Shown: piece after piece, positions 14,743 to 23,844 of the stretch
How the letters are laid out: every line of letters starts with the position of its first letter
Position numbering within the stretch: position 1 is the stretch's first letter
Source of the DNA: Paludibacteraceae bacterium
GTDB lineage: Bacteria > Bacteroidota > Bacteroidia > Bacteroidales > Paludibacteraceae
DNA length: 33,710 nucleotides
Assembly (NCBI GenBank): GCA_017628395.1
Contig: JAGBZD010000062.1
Location: 1 to 33,710, forward strand
Reading direction: 5' to 3'
The notes under the pieces: model-generated
The model's input: only the letters and a program-made list of their open reading frames with translations
Told to the model about the DNA's origin: nothing
Database searches by the model: none
Translations under genes and position numbers: made by a program

Positions 14743-16162
14743 GATACTTGTCATATTACTACTATGTTGTACCATGTATGTACACGCTTGGGATTGGTGG
14801 CCAGTGCCAATGGCTCAGATAGACACATGCCATGACACATTGATGTATGTCGGCGGTATGCAGGTATTATCTTCTAATAACACATACGCACCAACATGGC
14901 TATACGCCAATAGAAATGGAGAAATTGCTCTGCTACCACATAGCGGCAACCTCCGAGCGGGTATTGTAAAACCAGCCACACGCCCTAATCGATGGTTTGA
15001 CTATGATTTCGGCGTAGTACTATCTGGGCGAATAGCTGGTACACACATCTCTACAAATCCATACCAAATAGAAGGAACTGGTTTCTTCAGTTTGCTGTAC
15101 GCGCACGCACGGTTGTACATTGTAGATATTACTGTAGGTATCAAGCCTCTTTATTTTGGAGGAGGTGACGAAGAACTGACATGCGGTAGTTTATTACTAT
15201 CCAATAACGCTCATCCTTTCCCACGCATAAGTGTTGGCATTGATCAGTGGACTCCAATCCCTGGATTATTTGGATATATGGAATTAAGAGGAGGATTGAC
15301 ACACGGATGGTTAAATGACAATAATGGAAAAGTTAGCCATGCAAAACTGCACCACAAATATATCGGAATGCGTGCTGGCGGAAAACTTCCTATAAATCTC
15401 AGTTATGAATTTCACCATGCCGCTATGTGGGGAGGTTACAGATCTGATGGACTTGATTTCGGCAATGACTTTGATAGCTTTCGCAATATTTTTTGGGGAA
15501 GAGGAGGAGGAGCTACACTTAGCGATCAACTGAATAAACAGGGCAACCATATGCTAAGTCAGTTACTATGTCTTACCGCTAAGGGGAAGGACTGGCATGT
15601 GGATTTATATTGGCAGGATTTCCAAGAAGATGGCGGTATTAATTTTATAGGTTGTCGTGCTAATTCTATGGATGGGAGGTGGGGTATAAGTGCCGTCCAA
15701 AACTATTGGCCATTTATCAGCGGGCTGACATTTGAGATTATCCAAACTACGGATCAAAGTGGGCCTTGGCACGATCGTGATGGAATGGTATTTGGTGGAA
15801 ATGACTCCTATTATAGTAACAGTTCATATCCACAAGGTTGGACATATTTCGGACAATCAATCTGCTCAACACTACTATCGCCAACTAACAGTCGTATATG
15901 GGCATATCACACGGGAATAAAAGGCGATATATATGATTTTAAGTATAGAGTTCTATGCACCCACGCACGCAACTATGGTACTTATAACACACCTGAAGAA
16001 AGTCAAAACACAGCCTTCTTATTGGAGGTAAAAAAGATTGTACCACAAGCATGGGGATTAGAGTTTGGCATAAGTCTTGCCTATGATTTTGGCACACAAC
16101 ATGGAAATACTTTTGGAACCATGATTACTATAAGCAAACAAGGAATAATAAAACAATGGTGA
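14732..16162 (+). CDS. Capsule-assembly Wzi-like outer-membrane protein
   Basis: The 476-residue protein appears to start at TTG 14732, which yields a good signal peptide ([18 protein letters not shown]). The next in-frame ATG (14774) would cut the peptide in half. The mature part is a beta-barrel with strands rich in alternating aromatic residues: ARLYIVDITVGIKPLYFGGG, FGYMELRGGLTHGWLND, FHHAAMWGGY, the last strands ending GLEFGISLAYDFG. This pattern fits the Wzi capsule-assembly family, which holds exported polysaccharide at the cell surface. It overlaps the Kelch gene by 11 nt and DUF4254 by 7 nt. Confidence 0.75.
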   Translation: MKNKILVILLLCCTMYVHAWDWWPVPMAQIDTCHDTLMYVGGMQVLSSNNTYAPTWLYANRNGEIALLPHSGNLRAGIVKPATRPNRWFDYDFGVVLSGRIAGTHISTNPYQIEGTGFFSLLYAHARLYIVDITVGIKPLYFGGGDEELTCGSLLLSNNAHPFPRISVGIDQWTPIPGLFGYMELRGGLTHGWLNDNNGKVSHAKLHHKYIGMRAGGKLPINLSYEFHHAAMWGGYRSDGLDFGNDFDSFRNIFWGRGGGATLSDQLNKQGNHMLSQLLCLTAKGKDWHVDLYWQDFQEDGGINFIGCRANSMDGRWGISAVQNYWPFISGLTFEIIQTTDQSGPWHDRDGMVFGGNDSYYSNSSYPQGWTYFGQSICSTLLSPTNSRIWAYHTGIKGDIYDFKYRVLCTHARNYGTYNTPEESQNTAFLLEVKKIVPQAWGLEFGISLAYDFGTQHGNTFGTMITISKQGIIKQW

Positions 16163-16770
16163 ATATGAATTTTGTAGAAACAAGCAATTGCATTTTTGCA
16201 CAAGTTGTAAAAGATTACCATCGTACCAACGATGTAGACTACCCAATTAACAATCCTTACGAACAAGGTACCATTGAGCATGATTTGTACCTTAAGAATT
16301 GGATTGATGTCGTACAATGGCATTTGGAGGATATTATTCGTGACCCACAAATTAATCCCGTGGATGCATTGGCTTTAAAACGCAGAATAGATAAGAGTAA
16401 TCAAGATCGCACCGACTTGGTGGAGCGTATTGATACCTATTTTTGGAATATGTTCCACCATGTTCCTGCACAAGCCAATGCAAAAATCAACACGGAGAGT
16501 CCAGCCTGGGCGGTGGATAGATTAAGCATCCTCCACATCAAAATTTACCACATGCAAGAACAAGTAGATCGCACAGATGTTAGTGCAGAGCAACATGAAA
16601 AATGCGCACAAAAATTAGCCGTTCTTCTTGAACAATTGGACGACATGACCTCTTCTATTACTCAATTGCTGGAAGATTATGCTTCAGGTGAACGAGTAAT
16701 GAAGGTATATCGCCAAATGAAGATGTACAACGACCCAACACTAAATCCTGTTCTATACGGACAAAAGTAA
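16156..16770 (+). CDS. DUF4254 protein
   Basis: The 204-residue soluble, helical protein lacks a signal peptide. Conserved-looking features are NNPYEQGTIEHDLYLKNWID, WHLEDIIRDP, ALKRRIDKSNQDRTDLVE and a C-terminal YRQMKMYNDPTLNPVLYGQK. This is the DUF4254 family, usually found directly before a family 9 glycosyltransferase, as here (4-nt gap). An alternative start lies at 16165. The biochemical role is unknown; context suggests LPS-core assembly. Confidence 0.85.
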   Translation: MVNMNFVETSNCIFAQVVKDYHRTNDVDYPINNPYEQGTIEHDLYLKNWIDVVQWHLEDIIRDPQINPVDALALKRRIDKSNQDRTDLVERIDTYFWNMFHHVPAQANAKINTESPAWAVDRLSILHIKIYHMQEQVDRTDVSAEQHEKCAQKLAVLLEQLDDMTSSITQLLEDYASGERVMKVYRQMKMYNDPTLNPVLYGQK

Positions 16771-16774
16771 TAGC

Positions 16775-17758
16775 GTGAAACGCCTACTCATCATACGATT
16801 CTCCGCATTGGGTGATGTAGCAATGCTCGTGCCTATTGTTAAGCAACTGGCCCTTGCTTATCCGAATTGGCATATTACTATGCTCTCGCGTCAACAAACG
16901 GCACCCTTATTCAAAGATATGCCTAATAATGTGCACTTTGTTGGAGCAGATTTGAAAGGTAAGCATAAAGGTATAAAAGGGTTAAATCTGCTTTTACACG
17001 ACATTCATTACCAGCAATTCGATGCTATAGCCGACATGCACAATGTGTTACGGAGCAAGTGGTTATGTTGGCGAATGCGGCTGATTGGGAAACGCGTGGC
17101 AACTCTATGTAAGGGGCGTTGGCAAAAATGGCTTCTAACACATACTGCTTCTAACAAACCCTTACTTCCTACCACACAACGCTATATGCGTGTATTACAA
17201 CAGTTAGGGTTTTCGTTCTCGCTTTCTTGTCCCTCTCTTTCACAACCATCACGCAGAGGATATGGAATAGCACCTTTTGCTGCACATCAAGGGAAAATCT
17301 ATCCGCTTGACAAAATGGAAGTAGTGGTAAGAGAATTAGCTAAGAGTGGAGAACCTATTTACTTGTTTGGTGCAGGGAAAAAGGAAAAAGAGATTTTAGA
17401 CGCTTGGAGCGATAAATACGAAAATGTGTATTCCTTGGTCGGCAAATACGCTATGGATGAAGAGATAGCTTTTATGCGTACGCTTCGTTTGATGTTAACC
17501 ATGGATTCTGCAAATATGCACCTGGCTTCCATTGCAGGTACACGCGTTTTGTCCATATGGGGAGCCACACATCCGAATGCTGGCTTTTTAGGATATGGAC
17601 AAAGGGTACGCGATTGTATTCAGCAGAATGACCAACCTTGTCGCCCATGTTCTATATATGGAAACCGTAAATGTAAATGGGGAGACTATAGATGCTTAGA
17701 TATAGCTCCACATGAAATAGTTGAAAAATTAATCACTATATATGGAGATACACATTAA
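16775..17758 (+). CDS. Glycosyltransferase family 9 (heptosyltransferase-like)
   Basis: The 327-residue cytoplasmic enzyme starts at GTG and opens with KRLLIIRFSALGDVAMLVPI, the classic GT9 N-terminus. A GT-B-type C-terminal half contains PIYLFGAGKKEKE, a donor-site-like LTMDSANMHLASIAGT and LSIWGATHPN. Such enzymes add heptose or a related sugar to the LPS inner core. The 3' end overlaps the kinase gene by 17 nt. The exact donor sugar is not predictable. Confidence 0.9.
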   Translation: MKRLLIIRFSALGDVAMLVPIVKQLALAYPNWHITMLSRQQTAPLFKDMPNNVHFVGADLKGKHKGIKGLNLLLHDIHYQQFDAIADMHNVLRSKWLCWRMRLIGKRVATLCKGRWQKWLLTHTASNKPLLPTTQRYMRVLQQLGFSFSLSCPSLSQPSRRGYGIAPFAAHQGKIYPLDKMEVVVRELAKSGEPIYLFGAGKKEKEILDAWSDKYENVYSLVGKYAMDEEIAFMRTLRLMLTMDSANMHLASIAGTRVLSIWGATHPNAGFLGYGQRVRDCIQQNDQPCRPCSIYGNRKCKWGDYRCLDIAPHEIVEKLITIYGDTH

Positions 17759-18458
17759 TCCTCAATATGATTTTTTACGTCCTTGGATTATTACCATTCC
17801 GCAAATATTCTCTTCGCAGGGAACTATAATTTATCAAGGCAGGAATCAGATTCGTACATTTATCCTACCTAACGGTATGTATATCAATGTCAAACAATAT
17901 CGTCAACCTGCATTATACAACCGTCTTGCATATTCCTATATACGTGATCCCAAAGCAGTAAGGGCATACAACAATGCATTATACTTACAAGGAGTACAAA
18001 TTCCTACTCCTACACCTATCGCTTATATTTTATGCAATAAGTATTTATTAAAAGAAAGCTATTTAATAACGATTCAGTCCCCTTTGACCCGCAACTTTTA
18101 TGAATTCCGTTATAATTCTATAGATGACAACAAAGATGTAATCACCGAATTTGCAAAACTAACAGCAGATATTCATAAAAAAAACATTCTTCACAAAGAC
18201 TACTCTCCTGGTAATATTCTTTTTGACAGAGATTCAACAGGGAAAATTCATTTTTCGATACTTGACATTAATCGAATGCAATTGAATAAAGAGATTAGCC
18301 TACGTCGTGCATGTAAAAATTTTTGCCGCTTGTGGGGAAATGAAGATTTTTTTATATACTTAGCTCAAGAATATGCAAAAGCAAGAGGATGGGATGAAAA
18401 AAAAGTAAAATATTGGACTATATTCTATTGGAAACGCTTTTGGAAGAATAGAAAGTAA
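17742..18458 (+). CDS. LPS core kinase-like protein (Kdo/WaaP family)
   Basis: The 238-residue kinase-fold protein has the catalytic-loop motif HKDYSPGNILF (about residues 144-154) and the metal-binding LDINRM further on. An N-terminal lobe shows KQYRQPALYNRLAYSYIRDP with a candidate ATP-site Lys. Relatives phosphorylate Kdo or heptose in the LPS inner core. It overlaps the GT9 gene by 17 nt, which ties the two steps together. It is clearly more AT-rich than lptB and mlaF, as are the next two genes. Confidence 0.8.
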   Translation: MEIHINPQYDFLRPWIITIPQIFSSQGTIIYQGRNQIRTFILPNGMYINVKQYRQPALYNRLAYSYIRDPKAVRAYNNALYLQGVQIPTPTPIAYILCNKYLLKESYLITIQSPLTRNFYEFRYNSIDDNKDVITEFAKLTADIHKKNILHKDYSPGNILFDRDSTGKIHFSILDINRMQLNKEISLRRACKNFCRLWGNEDFFIYLAQEYAKARGWDEKKVKYWTIFYWKRFWKNRK

Positions 18459-18465
18459 TAGATAC

Positions 18466-19545
18466 ATGACAATTGCTTATTTTATAGCATCACCCACCTG
18501 GGGCGGCGGTGAGCAGTATATATACGATTTAGCCCGCCATATGAAGGAAAGATATGAAGTCTATCCATTCTTCTTGTTCCCAAATCATAGCGATGCAAAA
18601 ATGATTGCGCGGTTCGCAGAAATTGGTCCTTGCCATATCTTCACATATGCCAATAAACTATGGCGCTTTCTACCATTTTCAGGAAGAAAATTAGCAAGAA
18701 TTCTTGATCAATATTCTACGGATATAGTACATATCAATAGCCGTCAAACTTATTTTGTTGCAGCTTTTGCAAAATATTTTGTTCAACACCCCTTTCGATT
18801 AATCGCTACTCAGCATTTAGTTCGACAAGCAAAAACAGGGATATTTTGGGAATGGGCATATCGTCAAATAGACATCTTATCTTGTGTGAGCGATTGTGTT
18901 TGTAGCACATATCTTAAGGCATTAGGAAACCGCGCTTCTTTCTCTCGTGTACAAATAGTGCATAATAGTGCTCCCATATATAAAGAAGATATCCGTTGTC
19001 CTAAGCCGACACCATGTACGCACATTTTATATCATGGTCGCATATGCCGAGAAAAGGGAATTGTACCACTTTTTAAAGCATTATCACTAATTGCAGATTT
19101 ACCATTCCGCATAACATTTGCTGGAAACATTGATAAACGCGACAAACAATTGTGGAAACAATTATTAGCCTCGTCCTCCATAAAAGATAACATTGAATAT
19201 ATCGGATTTTGTACAGATATGAGCGATTTACTTAACACATGCCATATCGGTATTTCGCCATCCATTGTACGAGAAGCGGGACCATTATCTATCATTGAAC
19301 ATATGGCATATGGATTAGCTGTTGTTACATCCAACAATGGCGCCCAACCAGAAATTATTCAGAACGAAGTAAACGGAATACTTTGCCCGAGCAATGATCC
19401 ACAGGCAATAGCTACAGCATTGAGACGATTACTGACCGACTTCGAACTAACTAATCGTATAGGAAAACAAGCGCAAAAGGATTTTTTTGCGCAGCACTCA
19501 TACGACACATTTATTAAAGACATGTACCAATTATATACTCAATAA
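18466..19545 (+). CDS. Glycosyltransferase family 4
   Basis: The 359-residue GT-B enzyme has an N-terminal glycine-rich acceptor region (SPTWGGGEQYIYDLARHM). The C-terminal donor region has ILYHGRICREKGIVPLFKAL, the E..G..-type segment REAGPLSIIEHMAYGLAVVT and GAQPEIIQNEVNGILCP. It probably extends an LPS or surface-glycan chain. It starts 7 nt after the kinase gene and ends 3 nt before the ligase gene. Acceptor and donor are unknown. Confidence 0.88.
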   Translation: MTIAYFIASPTWGGGEQYIYDLARHMKERYEVYPFFLFPNHSDAKMIARFAEIGPCHIFTYANKLWRFLPFSGRKLARILDQYSTDIVHINSRQTYFVAAFAKYFVQHPFRLIATQHLVRQAKTGIFWEWAYRQIDILSCVSDCVCSTYLKALGNRASFSRVQIVHNSAPIYKEDIRCPKPTPCTHILYHGRICREKGIVPLFKALSLIADLPFRITFAGNIDKRDKQLWKQLLASSSIKDNIEYIGFCTDMSDLLNTCHIGISPSIVREAGPLSIIEHMAYGLAVVTSNNGAQPEIIQNEVNGILCPSNDPQAIATALRRLLTDFELTNRIGKQAQKDFFAQHSYDTFIKDMYQLYTQ

Positions 19546-19548
19546 GAA

Positions 19549-20835
19549 ATGAACAACTTTTTAGGAAGATACAAAAAAATAATAGAGCAGATCAATATAG
19601 CATCCTTTTTCCTACTATTGCTCTCACTTGCCTTACCATGGTGTTTTACCCAACCGTTATTCGCCATTTGGTTAATAACATGGTTTCTGGAATGTAGATG
19701 GCTTAAAAAAAAGAATATACATTTTGGTAAACATACTATTCCTATATTGCTATTGTGCGGGTTTGTCGCATGGGAAGCTCTGAGTTTGTTGTGGACTATA
19801 GATCGCGAACAAGGAATACTTGAATTACAAAAGCATTTACCAATATATGCCGTGCTTTTGGTAGCTCTATTTGGAATAAACAAATACTATCAATCACATC
19901 AGACAAAGGTGGCTCTTATATTGGGATGCTTATTAGCTATATTTGGTTATTGTATGATTATTTATTGGTACAGAGTACAGAACACTCTACCTATTTCTCT
20001 TAACCAATTTAATTTTTGGTCGATGTTTGGAAATGGACCAATCGGCGAAATAAAACACCGCAGCCATTTATGTATCATATTGCTTATCGCATTCCTTTTT
20101 TCTTTTGATGTTTATCAGTATTACAGCAAACAGTATTCCACGAAGCTAATAGGCAGTGTAATAAGTGTCATTGACATTATTTTTATAACTACTATTATAC
20201 TAACAGGGTCTCGAACTGCAATGCTATTATTACCTATATTACTCATCATTCTATTCCTCAAGTTCTATCAAGGTCGTTGGAAAAAAATTATTACATGTAG
20301 TATTGTTGTAGGAATTATAACACTCTTTTGCTTGGGAACTAATTACAACGATCGATTAAGTTCCGTTAAAAACGATTTATTACATCTACATCAAAATGGT
20401 TTAGAATCAATTTCATCGACTCAGGAGCCTCGTTTACAGATATATAGTTGCGCCTTACGTCATTGGAATGAGTTTGGTTTCTGGGGGGTTGGATACGGTG
20501 GATCTGAAAAAGAAATGATGAATTTATTCGCGAAAGACGGTCTTACCAACTGCTTAGCAAAACAATATGGCATTCACAACAGATACCTAAAAGTATGGAT
20601 GGAAATGGGACCAATAGCATTACTATTTATGCTTTTCATCCTAATTGGATCAGCCTTCTTCCATACAGGTCAAGTGCGAAAAAATGTAGCCTATATCTGT
20701 ATCGTGTTTGGTTGGAGTATGCTCACAGAAAATGTACTAACCATGATAGGAGCCTTGTATATTTTCTTCACCCTTATCACACTTGTTCAGATAGAACAAC
20801 ACGAACAAGATTTGCAGCGACTTGATCATCCCTAA
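19549..20835 (+). CDS. O-antigen ligase family membrane protein (WaaL/Wzy_C)
   Basis: The 428-residue polytopic inner-membrane protein has about ten hydrophobic segments. Its Wzy_C domain is recognisable by HRSHLCIILL, the GSRTAMLLLPILLIIL helix and a large periplasmic loop containing GFWGVGYGGSE and HNRYLKVWMEMGP. Such proteins join O-antigen or similar polymers to lipid A-core, or polymerise them. In a T9SS organism this could make the anionic LPS used to anchor cargo, but that is inference. The last 59 nt overlap the convergent GT4 gene, leaving no room for a terminator between them. Confidence 0.85.
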   Translation: MNNFLGRYKKIIEQINIASFFLLLLSLALPWCFTQPLFAIWLITWFLECRWLKKKNIHFGKHTIPILLLCGFVAWEALSLLWTIDREQGILELQKHLPIYAVLLVALFGINKYYQSHQTKVALILGCLLAIFGYCMIIYWYRVQNTLPISLNQFNFWSMFGNGPIGEIKHRSHLCIILLIAFLFSFDVYQYYSKQYSTKLIGSVISVIDIIFITTIILTGSRTAMLLLPILLIILFLKFYQGRWKKIITCSIVVGIITLFCLGTNYNDRLSSVKNDLLHLHQNGLESISSTQEPRLQIYSCALRHWNEFGFWGVGYGGSEKEMMNLFAKDGLTNCLAKQYGIHNRYLKVWMEMGPIALLFMLFILIGSAFFHTGQVRKNVAYICIVFGWSMLTENVLTMIGALYIFFTLITLVQIEQHEQDLQRLDHP

Positions 20836-21871
20836 AGTGTGTAGCTTGCTCTAATCCTTGAGAAATCATTTTTTCTCTCTCTGTTGCGTCGTCCAAAATA
20901 TGACGCAATTGTATACCAATATCTTCTGGAACAAGAGGATTAGCATAACGGGCAGCATCCCCACCTGTTTCTGCAAAACAACTGCCTGTCGAAGTGAGCA
21001 CTGGTGTTCCAACACACATCGACTCAAGAATAGGGATACCAAAACCCTCAAAGATAGAAGGATAACAAAATACTGTAGCCCCTTTATAAACAGCAGGCAA
21101 ATCGGCTAAAGGTATCCCATGTATAAACCTCAAATCAACCCCGTTTTCTTTCGCTAAAGTTGCCATTTGGGTGGCATAGGCGCTCTTACCTCCTACAGCA
21201 ATTAGCGGAATATCAATATGCTCAATCGCCATTGCCTTAATCAAATTTTGTAGGTTCTTACGTGGTTCAATCGCACCTACAGTAAGAATATATTGCTCTG
21301 GTAGGTTATAACGCAAACGGACAGAATTTATTTGACTATCAAGTATAGGCTCACGGTAGCAATTATTACACCCCTGATATACCACGCGTATTTTCGATTC
21401 ATCAGCGTGGAAGAACTTAATGATGTCTCGCTTTGTTTGTTCTGAAATAGCAATAATCACATCTGCACAATCGCATGCGTATTGTACTTTGCGAGCAAAG
21501 AGTGCTCTATAACTAACACTATATAATTCTGGATAACGAATAAAAATTGCATCATGAATGGTGACAATCTTTCGTATTGGTAATCGATGGATTCCGAATG
21601 GCAATTCGCCAGAAAGTCCCCAATAGACATCCATATCTCGCAGTTCTTTCACACAACCGCAACTACGCCATATAGAGGGGAAGAAAGACCACAATGATTG
21701 CGGAGAAATGGTTTTCGTATTCGGGAAAACATACTTGTTTGTCGGTTTTGCCAAAAGAAAATATTCATTATCTGGTGCATAAGATGTCAACAACCGAATA
21801 ACATCTCGGCTATAATTTCCCAATCCACGAGTATTATGGTATGCTCGTTTGGCGTCAAAAGCTATTCGCAT
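20777..21871 (-). CDS. Glycosyltransferase family 4
   Basis: The start at 21871 gives MRIAFDAKRAYHNTRGLGNY, the usual GT4 N-terminus; an ATG at 21883 would add four residues. The C-terminal domain has YILTVGAIEPRKNLQNLIKA, FCYPSIFEGFGIPILESMCV with the E..G...E motif, and GTPVLTSTGSCFAETGGDAA. It is probably involved in surface-glycan synthesis with the neighbouring ligase. The gene runs tail to tail with the ligase (59-nt coding overlap) and overlaps the upstream phosphoglycerol transferase gene by 10 nt. Confidence 0.88.
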   Translation of the reverse strand: MRIAFDAKRAYHNTRGLGNYSRDVIRLLTSYAPDNEYFLLAKPTNKYVFPNTKTISPQSLWSFFPSIWRSCGCVKELRDMDVYWGLSGELPFGIHRLPIRKIVTIHDAIFIRYPELYSVSYRALFARKVQYACDCADVIIAISEQTKRDIIKFFHADESKIRVVYQGCNNCYREPILDSQINSVRLRYNLPEQYILTVGAIEPRKNLQNLIKAMAIEHIDIPLIAVGGKSAYATQMATLAKENGVDLRFIHGIPLADLPAVYKGATVFCYPSIFEGFGIPILESMCVGTPVLTSTGSCFAETGGDAARYANPLVPEDIGIQLRHILDDATEREKMISQGLEQATHFRDDQVAANLVRVVLSEQV

Positions 21872-23826
21872 GGTTCTGTCCATTTATTATCAATTGCCAT
21901 TAGATTAACACGTTGCATATTCATTCCGAATGTCCTCATTTCAGTGGCGCGATCAGGTTCATCTGCAAGAATATTTTCTCCTGACCCCATACGATAAAGG
22001 ACTTCACGCTGAGTTTGAATGCCATAACACCAAAAATACACACCATCGGACACCCCTAAATAGTCATCGCTAACAAAGAATGCATAAGGACGATGATTAT
22101 GAAGAATGTCTATACCTAAGCTATTATTATTGTAATCTATGCCCAACATACTAAGCACTGTAGGCCATATATCTATCTGCGATGTTGGTTGTTCCACTAT
22201 CGAAGGAGTTATTCCTGCGCCAAAGATATATACGGGTATTTTATGATATGGTAGTACCATTTCATATGGGCAAGGTAAATTCGCTCCATGATCAGCCACT
22301 AATATAAACAAGGTGTTCTCACCCCATTGAGTTTGTTGAGCAGATTCAACAAAATGTTTGATTGCATCGTCAGCATAAGCTATTATCTGTTCTTGAGGAT
22401 TAGCTGCGCGACCAACATAAGCATCTGGAACGACAAATGGACCATGATTACTGACGGTAAGAAAAGAAGCAAAGAAAGGTTTGTTTTCTTGAGCGCGGCT
22501 CTCTAACTGCTGCAAACCAAAATCGAACATATAACCATCATTTACGCCAAAATTATTCACCGCAGCTTGAGGATCATAGTCATATATAGAATATATTTGA
22601 TCGATATGATTATCACGCCAGAAAGAGTTCATATTATCATACTGTGGGTTGCCTGTAACGAAACAAATTGTTTCATATCCATTTTGCTTCAGATGGTATG
22701 GCAAACCAGTATAAATATCTGCGTTGACATCCATAATAGGTTTAGAGAAATTAGGGACAAAACCGTAATGAACTCCCACTATACCATTATTAGTATGAAT
22801 ACCTGTGGAATAACAGTTTTCCCAGTAAATACTCGTATTGCGCAAATCACGCAAATAAGGTGTAAGCCATTGTCCATTTTCTTGACGCTCCAAATTCTCT
22901 GCGGCCATTGATTCCATAAAAATCAGAACAACATTAGGTTTCCCCTCTATCATTCGTTTCGCTTCATACGGACGTACTATTGGTCGAAGCGTATCGATTG
23001 GATAAATTGAAAGAACATTTTGTACATAGTCCAAGGCTTCGTGTTCGTCAATAGCCGCTATCTCCTTGGGTATTGGGGTGGTACCATGTTCTGCACTCTT
23101 AATAAAATTAAATACAGGATTGACTCCTATTTTATTATAAAATGGTTTGCTACAAAAATAAGCAAAACTAACACGAAGTGGATAGCGTTGTAAACTACCA
23201 CGAATACCTACAAAAATCAATCCCCAAAAGAGAACAAGTACTACGACAGAAGTTATATGCTGATTAACCCTCATCGTTACTACAGGGTAGTTTCTTCTCA
23301 CAAAAGATTTTGTCCAAGCCACAAGTGCAAACAGGAAAAGGGCTATCACTATGCATGCCAACAGTATAAACCACCAATTCGTCGTATCACCGAAAATCAT
23401 CCCCAGCGTATCACCAACGAATCCAAACCATGCAGTAGCACCTATATTGATATGGTTCTCAAAGAAATGATAATATCGTGCATTCGCTATATGAACGCAT
23501 AGTAGCAATGAATATATAATTCCATAATACCAAACTACACTACTTGTTGCATATTGTAACCATTTTTGGTAATTAGGATTATGTGAAGTACTCAACCCCC
23601 ATATTGGTAGTAGTAAAGCAGGAAGTGCAGAAACATAACAAGCTATGAGATTATCAAATTTTATCCCTATACATAGAGATGTCAATAATAATTGCCAATC
23701 TACACCTTCAGCAGGAATATTGGTTATAAATAATATTAACCGACATAATGTTAATGATAGTAAACAAAGTAAATGTACTACTACCAAATACTTTAATATA
23801 TGAAGATATGAAGGAATTGATTTCAT
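21862..23826 (-). CDS. LtaS-like phosphoglycerol/phosphoethanolamine transferase (sulfatase superfamily)
   Basis: About 654 residues from ATG 23826 (a GTG at 23832 is also in frame). The N-terminal 200 residues carry about five membrane helices. The periplasmic alkaline-phosphatase-superfamily domain has NVVLIFMESMAAEN with the metal-binding Glu, ENCYSTGIHTNNGIVGVHYG with the likely nucleophile Thr, FLTVSNHGPFVVP and FILVADHGANLPCPYE. Gram-negative relatives decorate membrane-derived glycans or LPS with phosphoglycerol or phosphoethanolamine. The exact group transferred is unknown. It sits 18 nt after the TonB-receptor-like gene, in the same direction. Confidence 0.88.
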   Translation of the reverse strand: MKSIPSYLHILKYLVVVHLLCLLSLTLCRLILFITNIPAEGVDWQLLLTSLCIGIKFDNLIACYVSALPALLLPIWGLSTSHNPNYQKWLQYATSSVVWYYGIIYSLLLCVHIANARYYHFFENHINIGATAWFGFVGDTLGMIFGDTTNWWFILLACIVIALFLFALVAWTKSFVRRNYPVVTMRVNQHITSVVVLVLFWGLIFVGIRGSLQRYPLRVSFAYFCSKPFYNKIGVNPVFNFIKSAEHGTTPIPKEIAAIDEHEALDYVQNVLSIYPIDTLRPIVRPYEAKRMIEGKPNVVLIFMESMAAENLERQENGQWLTPYLRDLRNTSIYWENCYSTGIHTNNGIVGVHYGFVPNFSKPIMDVNADIYTGLPYHLKQNGYETICFVTGNPQYDNMNSFWRDNHIDQIYSIYDYDPQAAVNNFGVNDGYMFDFGLQQLESRAQENKPFFASFLTVSNHGPFVVPDAYVGRAANPQEQIIAYADDAIKHFVESAQQTQWGENTLFILVADHGANLPCPYEMVLPYHKIPVYIFGAGITPSIVEQPTSQIDIWPTVLSMLGIDYNNNSLGIDILHNHRPYAFFVSDDYLGVSDGVYFWCYGIQTQREVLYRMGSGENILADEPDRATEMRTFGMNMQRVNLMAIDNKWTEPCE

Positions 23827-23844
23827 TGTCACAAGTAATATTTA

